Positions 16,122 through 27,107 of a DNA stretch of 29,565 nt are shown piece after piece (position 1 is the first letter of the stretch; each line of letters opens with the position of its first letter). The stretch spans positions 1 to 29,565 of the IMG/VR virus record IMGVR_UViG_3300032313_000291; one strand, 5' to 3'. A model generated the notes under the pieces. That model worked only from the letters and a program-made list of their open reading frames with translations, searched no databases and had not been told where the DNA came from. This stretch comes from a virus. The translations under genes and the position numbers were made by a program.

Positions 16122-16647
16122 AGACATGACCGTAGAGCACCTTGATCAGGTCAATAGAGTTGTAGAAAAGTATTTAGCTGGCCAGGAGCCAACGCAGATT
16201 TCTAAAGAGCTTGCACTACCAAGACAGAAGGTTGTTGCATACCTTAATGAGTGGCGAGTCATGGCAGCAGACAATGCAGCAATTCGTGCACGAGCTAAAG
16301 AGGCATTGGTAGGTGCCGATGCACACTACAATAAGCTAATTCAAAAAGCATATGAGGTTATCGATGATGCAACCACTACTGCTAACCTAACTGCTAAAAC
16401 ATCTGCTATCAAGCTAGTTCTTGACATTGAAGCTAAGCGTATTGATATGCTACAGAAAGCTGGTCTTTTGGAAAACAAGGAGCTTGCTGAAGAGATGCTA
16501 GAGATTGAGCATAAGCAAGAAGTTCTTGTTGGAATCCTAAAAGACATTGCCTCTGAGTACCCACAAGTTCGTGATGAAATTATGAGAAGGCTGTCTTCTG
16601 TTTCTAAAGACCAGGAAGTTGTTACGGTAGTTCATAGAGATGTTTGA
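16111..16647 (+). CDS. terS: Terminase small subunit
   Basis: 178 residues from TTG 16111 (ATG 16126 is the alternative). A helix-turn-helix at ~18-48 (YLAGQEPTQISKELALPRQK) and a long helical middle (~55-150) match the DNA-recognition and oligomerisation domains of small terminases. It overlaps terL by 8 bases. It would recognise the packaging site and recruit TerL. The family was recognised by layout and its position next to terL. Confidence 0.75.
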   Translation: MSIEDMTVEHLDQVNRVVEKYLAGQEPTQISKELALPRQKVVAYLNEWRVMAADNAAIRARAKEALVGADAHYNKLIQKAYEVIDDATTTANLTAKTSAIKLVLDIEAKRIDMLQKAGLLENKELAEEMLEIEHKQEVLVGILKDIASEYPQVRDEIMRRLSSVSKDQEVVTVVHRDV

Positions 16648-18415
16648 TGATTTCTTAGAAGCACTCAAGTCTGATAATTTTGAGGAGAGGCCAGTAGATG
16701 CCAAAACCTTTGTTGAGGGTGAAGCCTATCTAAACCAACCGCCACTCTCTCAGGTTCAGTATGACATTGTGGAAGCAATGAGTCAGATATATAGGCTAGA
16801 AGATGTTATAGAACTTCTTGGCGATGCTGAAGGGAGAAGGTATTATAAAAAGTATACTAAGAACGAAATTATTCTCCAACTGGGCAAGGGGTCTGGTAAA
16901 GACTTTACGTCTACAGTTGCTTGTGCGTACATCGTATATAAACTACTTTGTCTTAAAGATCCAGCACGGTATTTTGGTAAACCTGCTGGCGATGCCATTG
17001 ATATTATTAACGTTGCGATTAACGCCCAGCAAGCGAAAAATGTATTCTTTAAAGGCTTTAAGACTAAGATTGAAAGGTCGCCTTGGTTTGCTGGAAAGTA
17101 TAATCCAAAAGCCGAGTCTATCGAATTTGACAAGTCTATCACTGTTTATTCAGGACACTCCGAAAGAGAGTCACACGAGGGTCTCAACCTTATTCTTGCG
17201 GTCCTTGACGAGATCTCTGGATTTGCTACAGAAGTTGGAACTGGAAATGATCAGGGTAAGACAGCAGACAATATCTACAAAGCCTTCCGAGCCTCAGTTG
17301 ATTCACGATTCCCAGACCTAGGTAAGGTAGCCCTTCTATCTTTCCCACGTTTTCCAGGAGACTTTATCTCTACAAGGTATGAAGCGGTAATTGCTGAAAA
17401 GGAAGTTGTAACAAAGACTCACAGGTTTGTTATGAATCCTGACCTTCCAGAAGACCAAGAAGGAAACTATCTCGATATTGAGTGGGATGAGGATACGATC
17501 ATTAGCTATAAGTATCCAGGTATGTTTGCAGTTAAGCGTCCTACTTGGGTAGTTAACCCAACCCGTAAGATTGATGACTTCAAGCTAGCATTCTTTACAG
17601 ACATGGGGGATGCTATGCAACGTTTTGCCTGTGTTCCAACATTCTCTTCTGACAGATTCTTTAAGCAGACAGAGAAGGTTCAGGCAGCCATGACAATCAG
17701 AAACCCACTGGATGCTATTAGAAGGTTTGATGAAAGCTTTAAGCCAGATCCAAATAAGAAGTATTACGTCCATGCTGACCTTGCACAGAAGCATGACAAG
17801 TGTGCCGTTGCTATTGCTCACGTAGATAAATGGGTAAACATTCAGGTTATTAAAGACTATCAGCAGATTGCTCCAGTTGTTGTTGTGGATGCCGTGGCTT
17901 GGTGGGAACCAAAATCAGAAGGTCCTGTAAATCTTTCTGAGGTTAAGCAGTGGATTCAGAACCTACGCAGGCTTGGCTTTGATATCGGAATGGTATCATT
18001 TGACCGCTGGCAGTCATTTGATATTCAGAATGAGCTGAAGGCAGTGGGCATGAGAACAGAAACAGTTTCAGTTGCAAAGAAGCACTATGAGGATATGGCG
18101 ATGTTAATCTATGAAGAGAGACTAGCTATGCCTATGATTGATCTATTATTCGAAGAGCTTTCAGAGTTGAAAATTATGAATAATAATAAAGTTGACCACC
18201 CACGTAAAAAGTCTAAGGACTTGGCAGACGCTGTGTGTGGGGCAATCTTTGGTGCTATCTCTCACACGCCTAGAGATCTTAACCTTGAGGTTGAGATTCA
18301 TACGTTTAAGGATAGGCCAAAGGATCAGGTTGACAAAGACTCTGATGGTATGGTAAAATATAAGCCTATGCCAAATGATGTCAAAGAATACTTGGCTAGA
18401 TTCGATCTAATCTAG
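16640..18415 (+). CDS. terL: Terminase large subunit
   Basis: 591 residues. The ATPase has Walker A LGKGSGKDFT (81-90) and Walker B LILAVLDEISGF (184-195; D190, catalytic E191). The C-terminal RNase-H-like nuclease has acidic residues D380 (YYVHADLAQKHDKCAVAIAH), D455 (MVSFDRWQSFD) and D530 (SKDLADAVCGAIFG). It cuts concatemeric DNA and drives packaging into the prohead. Length is typical. No portal or capsid genes follow in this window; instead a secreted-protein gene follows. Confidence 0.92.
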   Translation: MFDDFLEALKSDNFEERPVDAKTFVEGEAYLNQPPLSQVQYDIVEAMSQIYRLEDVIELLGDAEGRRYYKKYTKNEIILQLGKGSGKDFTSTVACAYIVYKLLCLKDPARYFGKPAGDAIDIINVAINAQQAKNVFFKGFKTKIERSPWFAGKYNPKAESIEFDKSITVYSGHSERESHEGLNLILAVLDEISGFATEVGTGNDQGKTADNIYKAFRASVDSRFPDLGKVALLSFPRFPGDFISTRYEAVIAEKEVVTKTHRFVMNPDLPEDQEGNYLDIEWDEDTIISYKYPGMFAVKRPTWVVNPTRKIDDFKLAFFTDMGDAMQRFACVPTFSSDRFFKQTEKVQAAMTIRNPLDAIRRFDESFKPDPNKKYYVHADLAQKHDKCAVAIAHVDKWVNIQVIKDYQQIAPVVVVDAVAWWEPKSEGPVNLSEVKQWIQNLRRLGFDIGMVSFDRWQSFDIQNELKAVGMRTETVSVAKKHYEDMAMLIYEERLAMPMIDLLFEELSELKIMNNNKVDHPRKKSKDLADAVCGAIFGAISHTPRDLNLEVEIHTFKDRPKDQVDKDSDGMVKYKPMPNDVKEYLARFDLI

Positions 18416-18437
18416 ACGTAAACTAAGGAGAAAACCA

Positions 18438-19334
18438 ATGAAGCTTAATAAGCTTGCTATTGGCCTGGTCGCAGCATTGACCCTAGGCCTAACTGGTGTT
18501 GCAGCATCTGCAAACACCCAAACACTAACCGTTGCAGCATCTTCTGCAACTGGTGGCACAACTACTGCTAATGCAATTGCGTTGCCAGTCCCAGCCGACA
18601 ACGTGGTATCGTCAAGTGCACTAAGCATTTCTGTTTCGGGAGTAGCCTCTGGCACTACCGTTTCTGCAACTGCTAATAATGCACTGCTACTATCAACCCT
18701 AACTGGTGCAACTGCAGCTTCTGGTTCAGCAACCCTGACCGTAAATGCAAGCACTAGCGGAAGCGTAGAGCTGTTCGTATTCACCAAGACCACGGCTGTA
18801 GGTTCTGTAACCGTTACTGTTGGTAACACTCAGACAACCTACTATGTAAAGGGAACCGCAGGTGACCTTGCTAAAATTGCACTAGCTGCACCAGCAACTG
18901 GTCTAGCTGGCTCAACCCAGTCTGTAGTTGTATCTGCATTTGACAAGTACAACAACGCAAAGGCTGGCGGTACTGTTAATCTAGTAATCAACACTAATGG
19001 TGTCATTACTACTGCAACTGCGACTACCACCACCTCTGGCACTGTAAGCCACGTAGTAACCTTGCCAGCAACTGGTAATGTTACTGTAACTGCATTCGCT
19101 GCCAGCTCTTCTGCTGTAGCTACCATTGCAGTTAGCCAGCCACGCAACATTGAGGCTGAGCTAGGTGCAGCACTGGCTGCCGTAGCAACCCTGACTGCAG
19201 ATCTAGCCACAGCAAACACTGCTAAGGCAGACCTGGATAAGGTTGTTCGTAAGCTAAAGTGGCAGTACAACGTGCTTGTAAAGAAGTACAATGTTGGAAA
19301 GCCAAAGGCTGAGAAGCTTGCTTTTATCAAGTAA
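18438..19334 (+). CDS. Secreted Ig-like surface protein
   Basis: 298 residues, ribosome site AAGGAG. The N-terminus (KLNK, then AIGLVAALTLGLTGVAASA) is a clear Sec signal peptide with probable cleavage after Ala25. The mature part is rich in Ala, Thr, Val and Ser and contains at least one invasin/Big-type Ig-like repeat (~140-235; SVVVSAFDKYNNAKAGGTVN). A coiled coil (~236-265) and a basic C-terminus (WQYNVLVKKYNVGKPKAEKL) follow. GC content is higher than in neighbours. A phage gene for an exported cell-surface protein suggests host-surface change or superinfection exclusion; this is inference. No sortase motif. Confidence 0.7.
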   Translation: MKLNKLAIGLVAALTLGLTGVAASANTQTLTVAASSATGGTTTANAIALPVPADNVVSSSALSISVSGVASGTTVSATANNALLLSTLTGATAASGSATLTVNASTSGSVELFVFTKTTAVGSVTVTVGNTQTTYYVKGTAGDLAKIALAAPATGLAGSTQSVVVSAFDKYNNAKAGGTVNLVINTNGVITTATATTTTSGTVSHVVTLPATGNVTVTAFAASSSAVATIAVSQPRNIEAELGAALAAVATLTADLATANTAKADLDKVVRKLKWQYNVLVKKYNVGKPKAEKLAFIK

Positions 19335-19350
19335 TTAAGATAAAATAGTA

Positions 19351-19385
19351 GAGGGGAAGGGGACTAAAAATCTCTTCCCCTTTAT
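19351..19385 (+). terminator. Rho-independent terminator after the secreted protein gene
   Basis: GGGGAAGGGG (19353-19362) pairs with TCTTCCCC ending at 19380, giving a ~10-bp stem with G-U pairs and a short A-rich loop, followed by TTTATT. It separates the secreted protein gene from nrdI. Confidence 0.75.
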
Positions 19386-19417
19386 TGTCACCAGATTAAA
19401 AAGAGGGAGTAAAATAG

Positions 19418-19802
19418 ATGTCCATAGACATTGTCTATTTCTCAAATTACTCTGGTAATACCAAGAAGTTTGTAGAAAAATTGGGAATGCCAGCTACCAG
19501 GATTGAAATCCAAGCAGGCCACATAGAGATGGACAGGCCATTTGTCTTATTCGTTCCAACCTATGGTGGCGGTTCTGATAGGTCTGCTATTCCTAAACAG
19601 GTGAGAGCCTTTTTAAATGTTCCAAATAACAGGGACCTTCTCCAGGGGGTTGTTGGATTTGGCAACACAAATTTTGGAGAGCATTTTTGCAAAGCAGCAG
19701 ATGTGATCTCTGCTAAAACTGGAGTGCCCATTGTTGCCAGGGTAGAGATATTTGGCACAGAACACGATGTACAAAAAGTAAAAGAGAGGTTAGAAATACT
19801 GT

Positions 19803-19810
<8 letters not shown>
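19418..19810 (+). CDS. nrdI: NrdI flavodoxin for class Ib RNR
   Basis: 130 residues, GAGGGAG ribosome site. [17 protein letters not shown] (7-23) is the NrdI FMN-binding loop; PTYGGG (~49) and [12 protein letters not shown] (~81) are further conserved NrdI stretches. Reduced NrdI supplies the oxidant that forms the Mn(III)2-tyrosyl radical in NrdF. The ATG of nrdE overlaps its end by 8 bases. First gene of an nrdIEF operon; no nrdH is present. Confidence 0.92.
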
Positions 19811-22861
<3,051 letters not shown>

Positions 22862-22877
22862 TTATTTAGATTAACAT

Positions 22878-22907
22878 AAGGGGTGTAGCTTCGGCTATGC
22901 CCCTTTT
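22878..22907 (+). terminator. Rho-independent terminator with UUCG loop
   Basis: AAGGGGTGTAGC (22878-22889) and GCTATGCCCCTT (22894-22905) form a 12-bp stem (two G-U pairs) closed by a stable TTCG tetraloop and followed by TT. It ends the nrdIEF transcript. Confidence 0.85.
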
Positions 22908-22923
22908 ATCTTATATAAGCTAG

Positions 22924-22929
22924 TATAAT
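22924..22929 (+). promoter_or_regulatory. -10 element for the secreted lectin-like protein
   Basis: TATAAT 17 bases after the UUCG terminator and about 45 bases before the proposed start at 22974. No convincing -35 is seen. Confidence 0.4.
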
Positions 22930-22973
22930 AGTACCAGAATACATTCCAGCTACCCCAACAGGAGTGATAAAAA

Positions 22974-25265
22974 ATTAACAACAAAGTAGGAAGAGCTGTA
23001 TTATCCATAGCCATGGCAGTCTTGCCATTGTTTTGGGCTACCCCTGCCACCGCTAATCAGATAAGCTTGTTAGAAGCTCAGCAACAATTGGTTGTAGCAC
23101 AGCAAGAGCTATCTAGTGCATCTGCTGCTTTGCAGGTAGCCAATAGCAGCGTTTCGGCTGCAACTATTGTTCGGGATCAAGCTCAGGCAAGTTATAGTGC
23201 TGCCCTACAAGAATGGAGTGCTTCAAGAGTTACAACTCCTGGCACCACATCTATGGCAAGCCAGAACGTTGTACTAAATGGAAACTTTAATGACGCATCA
23301 AACTGGTCAAACATCGGAATGGGATCCAACGATACGATTTTAAACTCAAACATCCCTCGTGTGTACAATGGCGTATTGATTGGTTCTTACATTTACCACT
23401 TTGTATATCAGGCTGGAAACTTCCCATCTCTAACCAGACAGGTCACATTCTCATATGACATGTCTAACAACAACACCAATGATGGAACCCGACCACAAGC
23501 AGACAGCTATCGAGTAGAGTTTCGAACCTACAACGCTGCAGGGCAAGTATTGAACTACTATGATACTCGTAACCGTGCAGACAGTTTTCCTTGGACATTC
23601 TTTACTGCCACCTACAATCTAAGCGATGACGCTGTCCGTTGGGATGTTGGCTTCCGCATGGCGGATAACGGTTACTGGAATGGTAACTTCGCAGGAAGCA
23701 TTGACAACGTATCCGTTGTAACTCAGGTGCAGACCACATCCCCAGAAACATATACCTATGGAGCAACTGAGACAGCAGCCAAAGACTCTGCATCTCAGAC
23801 TCTTCAGTCTGCCCAAGTGTCACTAAGCTCAGCCATTGCAGACAAGACTGCAGCCGAGACAAGATTTGCTATTGCTACTGCCGAGGTACAAAGATTGACA
23901 CAGCTAGTATATGACCTAACTCCCAGACTAGCTTCCCCAAGTAACCTAACAATAGAGACAACTGGGTCTGAAATAGTGCTTTCATGGACTGCACCAACCC
24001 CAAACCTGTCTGGAGTTACACCTGAACGATATGCTGTATTTTGGTCTACAACAAACTTTACTCAGAACGGCTGGGGTATTGCAAGCACAACAACTTCAAT
24101 AACAATACCATTCTCAACCCTATACTCTACAGCACCACAGGGAAGTACATTTCAGTTTGCCATTAGATCTGATAATGATACCCTTAGACTATACTCAGGA
24201 CAGTCAAACATTGTTTCATTGGTAACGATTGCCCCACCTTGGTGGATGGTTTCATTTAGTGAGGGAGATGTAGTTTCTATTAGTGCTCCAGCAGGATATG
24301 TATTTGCAAGTGCTACCGCTTGGTATGGATCTCCAGATGATGTGTCTTGTGGAGCTACAGTATCTGATGTTGTTAATCAAGTTCTCTCTGGCAGTTCAAG
24401 TGCATCATTCTATGCAGATAATGGAATGTTTGGAGATACTTGTGGTGGTGTTGTTAAGGTTTTGAGAATGAAGACACCTATAACACCAATTGTTATTGTG
24501 CCACCAGTTGTTGTAGAACCTACGCCTACACCAACACCTACACCAACACCAGAGCCACAGCCTAGTCCTCAGCCAGAGCCTACCCCTGAACCAAGTCCTG
24601 AACCAGAGCCAACTGAAGAGCCTACTCCAGAACCTACAGAAGAACCTACACCAGAACCAGAGCCTACGGAGGAACCTACAGAACCTGAGCCAGAGCCCAC
24701 ACCAGAGCCAACATCAGAGCCTGAGCCAGAAATAACAGAGGAACCAACCCCAGAAGTTTCAGAAACACCAGAACCTTCGCCTTCACCAGAACCTCCTATC
24801 GAAGAAAAACCTGAACCAATTGTACCAGAAGAGAGGGTTGAAATAAAGGAAGAGATTTCTGCTGAGAATATTGAAAGCCTGGTAGAAGAACTTGCAGAGA
24901 TTCAGCCACAACTACTGACTGAAGAACAGCAGACCCTAATTGTTGCAGCAGCTATGGAAGTATTTGCTGAAGCAGAACAGGGATCTCCCGAGTATGAGGC
25001 AGCTCTTGATGCCCTTTTAGTAGTAGCTCAGGCAGATGACATCGTATTAGATGAAGAATTAGCAGCAATTCCACTGATTGGAAATGTTGCAGGGGCAGCG
25101 GTAGAAGTATTCAATGCCCTTGGGAATGCTGGAGCAGACATGTCTCCACAGGTCCGTGAGCAATCAGAAAAGGTTGTTATCGCAGCCGTCATCGTAGGAC
25201 AAGTAGCGATGACTGCTACGGCAGCAGCAACTAGTGCAGCAGCGTCTGCAGCAAGGAGGCCATAA
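22974..25265 (+). CDS. Large secreted multidomain lectin/adhesin-like protein, probable ATT start
   Basis: 763 residues if started at ATT 22974: AGGAG lies 9 bases upstream, and the sequence then reads as a complete signal peptide (NKVGR, hydrophobic [14 protein letters not shown], cleavage at TATA|NQ). The usual-looking ATG 23013 has no ribosome site and would remove the basic region. Mature domains in order: coiled coil (~30-85), jelly-roll carbohydrate-binding-like domain (~97-250), second coiled coil, FN3 (~320-418), and a ~70-residue domain with YGSPDDVSC and FGDTCGG like SUEL-type galactose lectins (~425-500). A Pro/Glu/Thr repeat stalk (~515-620) follows, then a helical region, then a C-terminal hydrophobic segment ending ARRP. 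It overlaps a holin-like gene (TAATG). Confidence 0.7.
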   Translation: MNNKVGRAVLSIAMAVLPLFWATPATANQISLLEAQQQLVVAQQELSSASAALQVANSSVSAATIVRDQAQASYSAALQEWSASRVTTPGTTSMASQNVVLNGNFNDASNWSNIGMGSNDTILNSNIPRVYNGVLIGSYIYHFVYQAGNFPSLTRQVTFSYDMSNNNTNDGTRPQADSYRVEFRTYNAAGQVLNYYDTRNRADSFPWTFFTATYNLSDDAVRWDVGFRMADNGYWNGNFAGSIDNVSVVTQVQTTSPETYTYGATETAAKDSASQTLQSAQVSLSSAIADKTAAETRFAIATAEVQRLTQLVYDLTPRLASPSNLTIETTGSEIVLSWTAPTPNLSGVTPERYAVFWSTTNFTQNGWGIASTTTSITIPFSTLYSTAPQGSTFQFAIRSDNDTLRLYSGQSNIVSLVTIAPPWWMVSFSEGDVVSISAPAGYVFASATAWYGSPDDVSCGATVSDVVNQVLSGSSSASFYADNGMFGDTCGGVVKVLRMKTPITPIVIVPPVVVEPTPTPTPTPTPEPQPSPQPEPTPEPSPEPEPTEEPTPEPTEEPTPEPEPTEEPTEPEPEPTPEPTSEPEPEITEEPTPEVSETPEPSPSPEPPIEEKPEPIVPEERVEIKEEISAENIESLVEELAEIQPQLLTEEQQTLIVAAAMEVFAEAEQGSPEYEAALDALLVVAQADDIVLDEELAAIPLIGNVAGAAVEVFNALGNAGADMSPQVREQSEKVVIAAVIVGQVAMTATAAATSAAASAARRP
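24510..24815 (+). repeat. Low-complexity Pro/Glu/Thr-coding repeat
   Basis: Degenerate CCTACACCA/GAACCA-type repeats encode a PTPTPTP then EPTPEP stalk of the secreted protein. Such regions form stiff extended spacers and vary in length by slippage. In frame with the host gene throughout. Confidence 0.8.
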
Positions 25266-25450
25266 TGGTTAAATTCATTAAAGCGTTATTTAAGGACATC
25301 ATCGACCAGGCATGGACCCTGCTAGGTATGTTCGTAGCTTGGGTAGTTCTAGAAGGCTCAGCCAAAGATGTAGTTGGCATGCTTATTTGGATTACTCTAG
25401 GCGTTTGGGTAATTACATTCCCACTACGCTATGAAAAAGAAGATGAGTAA
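25265..25450 (+). CDS. Small two-helix membrane protein, holin-like
   Basis: 61 residues, AAGGAGG 5 bases before ATG, which overlaps the secreted protein stop. Two hydrophobic segments (~15-30 and ~36-53) flank a short loop; both termini are charged (N-terminal KFIKALFKD, C-terminal RYEKEDE). This fits a class II holin or antiholin. A second similar gene follows after 22 bases. Holin role is inferred; no direct proof. Confidence 0.55.
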   Translation: MVKFIKALFKDIIDQAWTLLGMFVAWVVLEGSAKDVVGMLIWITLGVWVITFPLRYEKEDE

Positions 25451-25472
25451 TCATCAGAAAGGTAGGTAAAAA

Positions 25473-25745
25473 ATGGAAGATCAGGAACTAGGAGTAACTG
25501 GTGGCTGGCACACCGTTAAGAATATCTTGCTCAGAATTGTAGCGGTATTCGCAGCGTCAGGACTAACAGTCTTAGGTGCAGGAGCTGTGGTAGGAGTTGA
25601 CCTATTGTCAGCTGTATTCATGGCTGGTATACTTGGTGTAGCTACTGTTGTAGAAAGACTAGCAAGATCATTCCTGGACGACGGCAAGTTGACCATGGAT
25701 GAGATTAACCAGGCTTTTGCTAAAGTAGATAAAAACGCTAAGTAA
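25473..25745 (+). CDS. Holin-like membrane protein
   Basis: 90 residues with two hydrophobic segments (~18-40 and ~43-60) and a charged C-terminus containing DDGKLTMDEINQAF, a helix-loop sequence seen at the tails of many phage holins from Gram-positive hosts. It would permeabilise the membrane to release the endolysin. Its transcript probably ends at the hairpin starting at 25757. The M23 enzyme lies ~670 bases further on. Confidence 0.65.
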   Translation: MEDQELGVTGGWHTVKNILLRIVAVFAASGLTVLGAGAVVGVDLLSAVFMAGILGVATVVERLARSFLDDGKLTMDEINQAFAKVDKNAK

Positions 25746-25751
25746 AAATAC

Positions 25752-25780
25752 TTGACAACCCCTCTTGTAAGGTATACAAT
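25752..25780 (+). promoter_or_regulatory. Consensus sigma70-type promoter
   Basis: TTGACA (25752-25757), exactly 17 bases, then TACAAT (25775-25780). Expected start ~25787, giving a ~23-base leader with GAGAGGGG as ribosome site for the gene at 25810. The best promoter in the window. Confidence 0.75.
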
Positions 25781-25807
25781 TAGTATATTAATACGAGAGG
25801 GGTTTTC
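25757..25807 (+). terminator. Hairpin overlapping promoter and ribosome site
   Basis: AACCCCTCTTGTA (25757-25769) pairs with TACGAGAGGGGTT (25792-25804) over 13 bp with one G-U, loop 22 bases, followed by TT. On read-through RNA it could terminate the holin transcript and hide the GAGAGGGG ribosome site; on RNA started at the internal promoter the left arm is absent and the site is free. Confidence 0.5.
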
Positions 25808-25809
25808 AT

Positions 25810-25992
25810 ATGAGTGAAGCATATGAAGAGCAAGACTTTAGTGCTTGGTTGCAAGTCGGAATTAAAAAGGGCTGGGTGTCAGATCCGTTTTGTTTTACCC
25901 ACGATGGTGACGCATACATGACTGAAGAAGAAGAGCAAGAGTGGGAAGCTGGCGGAGATCCATGTTGCCATGTGGTTAAGTTTTTAGTATAA
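25810..25992 (+). CDS. Small acidic hypothetical protein
   Basis: 60 residues with GAGAGGGG upstream and its own strong promoter. Very acidic (MTEEEEQEWEAGGDP) with C28, H31, C52, C53 and H54 (FCFTHDGDAY; DPCCHVV), possibly a metal site. The GWVSDPFCFTHDG motif is recalled from small proteins of actinobacterial phages, of unknown function. The independent regulation suggests it is expressed early or at high level. Confidence 0.6.
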   Translation: MSEAYEEQDFSAWLQVGIKKGWVSDPFCFTHDGDAYMTEEEEQEWEAGGDPCCHVVKFLV

Positions 25993-25993
25993 T
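25965..25993 (+). promoter_or_regulatory. Promoter for the tRNA cluster
   Basis: TTGCCA (25965-25970), 17-base spacer, TATAAT (25988-25993). The predicted start coincides with the first base of tRNA-Asn at 26001. Confidence 0.6.
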
Positions 25994-26000
25994 CAAATAT

Positions 26001-26072
26001 TCCTCCTTAGCTCAACGGCAGAGCAGAGAGCTGTTAACTCTAAGGTTCCTGGTTCGAATCCAGGAGGGGGAG
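26001..26072 (+). tRNA. tRNA-Asn (GTT)
   Basis: Complete cloverleaf: acceptor TCCTCCT/AGGGGGA (one G-U), D-arm GCTC/GAGC, anticodon loop CTGTTAA (anticodon GTT), T-arm CCTGG-TTCGAAT-CCAGG. CCA is not encoded. The outermost anticodon-stem pair is G-A. Confidence 0.92.
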
Positions 26073-26127
26073 CAGAGATCTACGGGCACAGAAATGTGGA
26101 TGCGGTTTATGTCTGGTTGCAAACGGA

Positions 26128-26133
26128 TATAAT
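26128..26133 (+). promoter_or_regulatory. TATAAT upstream of tRNA-Asp
   Basis: TATAAT lies 15 bases before tRNA-Asp in the 76-base spacer after tRNA-Asn. No -35 match or TG extension, so promoter function is uncertain. Nothing else recognisable is seen in the spacer. Confidence 0.3.
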
Positions 26134-26148
26134 TTGAGATCACTTTAA

Positions 26149-26222
26149 GGCTTCGTAGCTCAGTAGGTTAGAGCACCACCCTGTCACGGTGGGGGTCGTG
26201 GGTTCAAGTCCCATCGGAGTCG
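26149..26222 (+). tRNA. tRNA-Asp (GTC)
   Basis: Acceptor GGCTTCG/CGGAGTC (two G-U), D-arm GCTC/GAGC, anticodon stem CACCC/GGGTG-like with loop reading CTGTCAC (anticodon GTC), T-arm GTGGG-TTCAAGT-CCCAT. CCA not encoded. Confidence 0.93.
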
Positions 26223-26225
26223 CTT

Positions 26226-26298
26226 GGTCCCATCGTCTAGAGGCCTAGGACACCGCCCTTTCACGGCGGTAGCACGGGTTCGAATCCCGTTGGGACTG
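26226..26298 (+). tRNA. tRNA-Glu (TTC)
   Basis: Acceptor GGTCCCA/TGGGACT, anticodon stem CCGCC/GGCGG with loop CTTTCAC (anticodon TTC), T-arm ACGGG-TTCGAAT-CCCGT. CCA not encoded. Only 3 bases separate it from tRNA-Asp. Confidence 0.93.
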
Positions 26299-26305
26299 CT
26301 ATAAT
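26297..26305 (+). promoter_or_regulatory. Extended -10 before tRNA-Thr
   Basis: TGCTATAAT; its TG comes from the last bases of tRNA-Glu. TATAAT ends 9 bases before tRNA-Thr. Confidence 0.4.
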
Positions 26306-26314
26306 TAAATACTT

Positions 26315-26389
<75 letters not shown>

Positions 26390-26398
26390 TGATATAAT
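26390..26398 (+). promoter_or_regulatory. Extended -10 promoter for the M23 gene
   Basis: TGATATAAT directly after the tRNA-Thr CCA; start expected near 26405, with AAAGGAG as ribosome site before the ATG at 26419. Confidence 0.5.
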
Positions 26399-26418
26399 TG
26401 TCTCTGAAAGGAGATATT

Positions 26419-27096
26419 ATGGCCAAATATCAATTTCCAATTGACGGAATCCCAGGAAAAGCCTGGAAAGTCAAAAGCAAGATGGGGTGGAGAATCCACC
26501 CAGTAAAGAATGAGAAGAAGCACCACAACGGTACTGACATCATTCCTGGTAACGTAAAGGGACCAGTATATATTGAAGCAGCATATCCAGGTAAGGTTAT
26601 GTATGCTGGACCATCTAAGGCTAAGAAGTCTAATGGTGAGCCAGATGGCTTTGGATATTATGTAAAGGTATCATCACTTATTGACGGTGAGTGGTACAGC
26701 CACCTATATGCACACCTTGAGAAGGGTTCTCTGCAGGTTAAGACTGGCGACAAGATTGAAGCTGGAAAGGTCCTAGGTAAGATGGGAACTACTGGCATGT
26801 CTACTGGTGTTCACCTACACTGGGAAGTCTGGAAGGGCAAGGAGCATGGCTGGTCTGCTGATGGTAAGGGATTTGTTGAGCCAATTGAGTTCACCAAGGC
26901 ACTTATTCAGGCAGAGAAGGCAAAGGGTTTTGCTAAGGAATCCACACCAGAAGATGCACCAGTTGCAGATGATGGCGTTAAAGAACCTGTAGCTAAGAAG
27001 GCTGCTGCACCAAAGCCAGCTGCTCAGCCAGCTGCTCAGAAGCCAGTAGCGAAGAAGTCCTCAGGCGGAGGAACTTCCGCAAACAAAATCCAGTAA
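26419..27096 (+). CDS. M23-family peptidoglycan endopeptidase (endolysin)
   Basis: 225 residues from ATG 26419 (AAAGGAG upstream). Zn ligands of the lysostaphin fold are visible: H36 and D40 (HHNGTD), with H99 (YAHL) and H132/H134 (VHLHWE) completing the active site. It cleaves peptide cross-links in peptidoglycan. There is no signal peptide, so export probably depends on the holin-like proteins at 25265-25745. The Lys/Ala/Pro C-terminus (~183-225) is basic and disordered and could bind acidic wall polymers. A virion-associated role is an alternative. Confidence 0.85.
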   Translation: MAKYQFPIDGIPGKAWKVKSKMGWRIHPVKNEKKHHNGTDIIPGNVKGPVYIEAAYPGKVMYAGPSKAKKSNGEPDGFGYYVKVSSLIDGEWYSHLYAHLEKGSLQVKTGDKIEAGKVLGKMGTTGMSTGVHLHWEVWKGKEHGWSADGKGFVEPIEFTKALIQAEKAKGFAKESTPEDAPVADDGVKEPVAKKAAAPKPAAQPAAQKPVAKKSSGGGTSANKIQ

Positions 27097-27107
27097 GAAA
27101 GAAATAA

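Noticed and set aside
18407-19330. Two long minus-strand open frames opposite the secreted Ig-like gene
   Set aside because: They are shadows of an Ala/Thr/Val-rich plus-strand gene with a clear signal peptide and ribosome site; no start signals on the minus strand.
24510-24815. CRISPR-like repeats
   Set aside because: The repeats are short, degenerate, in frame and encode a Pro/Glu/Thr stalk; no constant repeat-spacer spacing.
26073-26148. Possible degenerate tRNA between tRNA-Asn and tRNA-Asp
   Set aside because: A weak T-arm-like stretch is present but no acceptor or anticodon arm can be formed.
26398-26418. TTG start for the M23 gene
   Set aside because: This stretch contains the ribosome site for ATG 26419, which is the normal start.
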